Shown here: positions 6,134-6,375 of the stretch, in pieces
Numbering within the stretch: position 1 is the first letter of the stretch
Layout: each line of letters starts with the position of its first letter
Origin: Actinomycetes bacterium
GTDB lineage: Bacteria > Actinomycetota > Actinomycetes > Actinomycetales > Cellulomonadaceae
Length of the DNA stretch: 6,375 nt
Direction: 5' to 3'
NCBI GenBank assembly: GCA_023390875.1
Contig: JAEWCA010000429.1
Coordinates: forward strand, 1-6,375
Position numbers and translations under genes: made by a program
Notes under the pieces: generated by a model
What the model was told of the DNA's origin: nothing
Databases searched by the model: none
Seen by the model: the letters and a program-made list of their open reading frames with translations, nothing else

Positions 6134-6189
6134 GACGGGCTCAGGGCGACGGGCTCAGGGCGGCGGGCTCAGGGCGACGGGCTCAGGCC
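6134..6189. repeat. 14-bp tandem repeat, four copies
   Basis: The unit GACGGGCTCAGGGC occurs at 6134-6147, 6148-6161, 6162-6175 (one A-to-G change) and 6176-6189 (last bases differ). A degenerate relative sits just before, at 6118-6131. Every unit carries TGA on the minus strand. Because 14 is not a multiple of three, successive copies place stops in all three minus frames. The copy at 6176-6189 contains the stop codon (6185-6183) of the partial gene entering from the right. Confidence 0.85.
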
Positions 6190-6375
6190 GGCGGCTGCCA
6201 GCCGACGACGTCCCGCAGCCGCCGCTCCATGAGCGGACCCGCGAACCGCCCGGCGAGCCGCACCCCGAGGCCACGCAGCGACACCGCGACGGGCGACGTC
6301 CACGCCGACGGCGCACCGACCTGCGCCGACAACCGGGCGATCCGGGTGGTCCGCGGCAGCCGGGCCGTCGTGTAC
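6183..6375 (-). CDS. C-terminal part of an unidentified protein (N-terminus beyond window edge)
   Basis: An open minus-strand frame enters at the right edge and gives 63 residues before TGA 6185-6183. It reads YTTARLPRTTRIARLSAQVG, continues through APSAWTSPVAV, and ends RRLRDVVGWQPPA. It is Arg- and Ala-rich, without obvious membrane segments. The choice of frame rests on its being open to the edge, on plausible residue composition, and on C/G-rich third codon positions like those of the neighbouring genes. I do not recognise the family. The closing DVVGWQPP is faintly like the ends of NAD-dependent epimerase/dehydratase proteins, which is not enough for a call. It is followed by the 14-bp repeat tract and then the oxidoreductase gene on the same strand. 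Confidence 0.6.
   Translation of the reverse strand, partial: YTTARLPRTTRIARLSAQVGAPSAWTSPVAVSLRGLGVRLAGRFAGPLMERRLRDVVGWQPPA

Overview
The window is very GC-rich DNA with GTG starts, G/C-biased third codon positions and long antisense open frames. It carries an F420-dependent oxidoreductase and a DtxR/IdeR-type iron box. All of this points to a high-GC Actinomycetota chromosome, possibly Micrococcales/Cellulomonadaceae; that placement is inferred from general character, with no marker gene present. Seven protein genes fill most of the window, two of them cut by its edges.

Left part (1-3969, all minus strand): an iron-homeostasis block. Read in the direction of transcription, it starts with a ferritin-like/VIT fusion membrane protein (3969-2851; MbfA-type architecture, probable iron exporter). 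A short gap follows that holds a strong DtxR/IdeR operator and a weaker second one 20 bp away (2777-2815). Next comes a ferric-siderophore ABC importer operon: ATPase (2771-1926), a 94-bp gap with a strong hairpin, a lipoprotein binding protein (1831-839), and a FecCD permease (842 to beyond the left edge) that starts in a GTGA overlap with the binding-protein stop. Import is thus probably repressed by iron-loaded DtxR/IdeR. The neighbouring gene would detoxify or expel iron when it is plentiful.

Middle (3970-4685): a short divergent region with a perfect 15-bp palindrome, then a plus-strand stand-alone SpoIIAB/RsbW-type ATPase (4119-4529). It converges on the next minus-strand gene, and the convergent gap holds a four-copy repeat that folds into a nested double stem (4594-4669), the most structured non-coding element here.

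Right part (4686-6375, minus strand): an F420-dependent LLM-family oxidoreductase (6046-5072) is followed 20 bp later by a small acidic/basic protein (5051-4686). That protein resembles a domain I associate with phage head-maturation protease proteins, here stand-alone. Upstream are two short tandem repeat tracts (10-bp and 14-bp units). The 14-bp tract supplies the stop codon of a last, partial gene entering from the right edge, whose function I do not recognise.

No tRNA, rRNA, CRISPR array, transposase or integrase was seen. The observations most worth a second look are the tandem iron boxes between an iron exporter and an iron importer, the nested repeat at 4594-4674, and the pairing of the phage-like small protein with the F420 enzyme.
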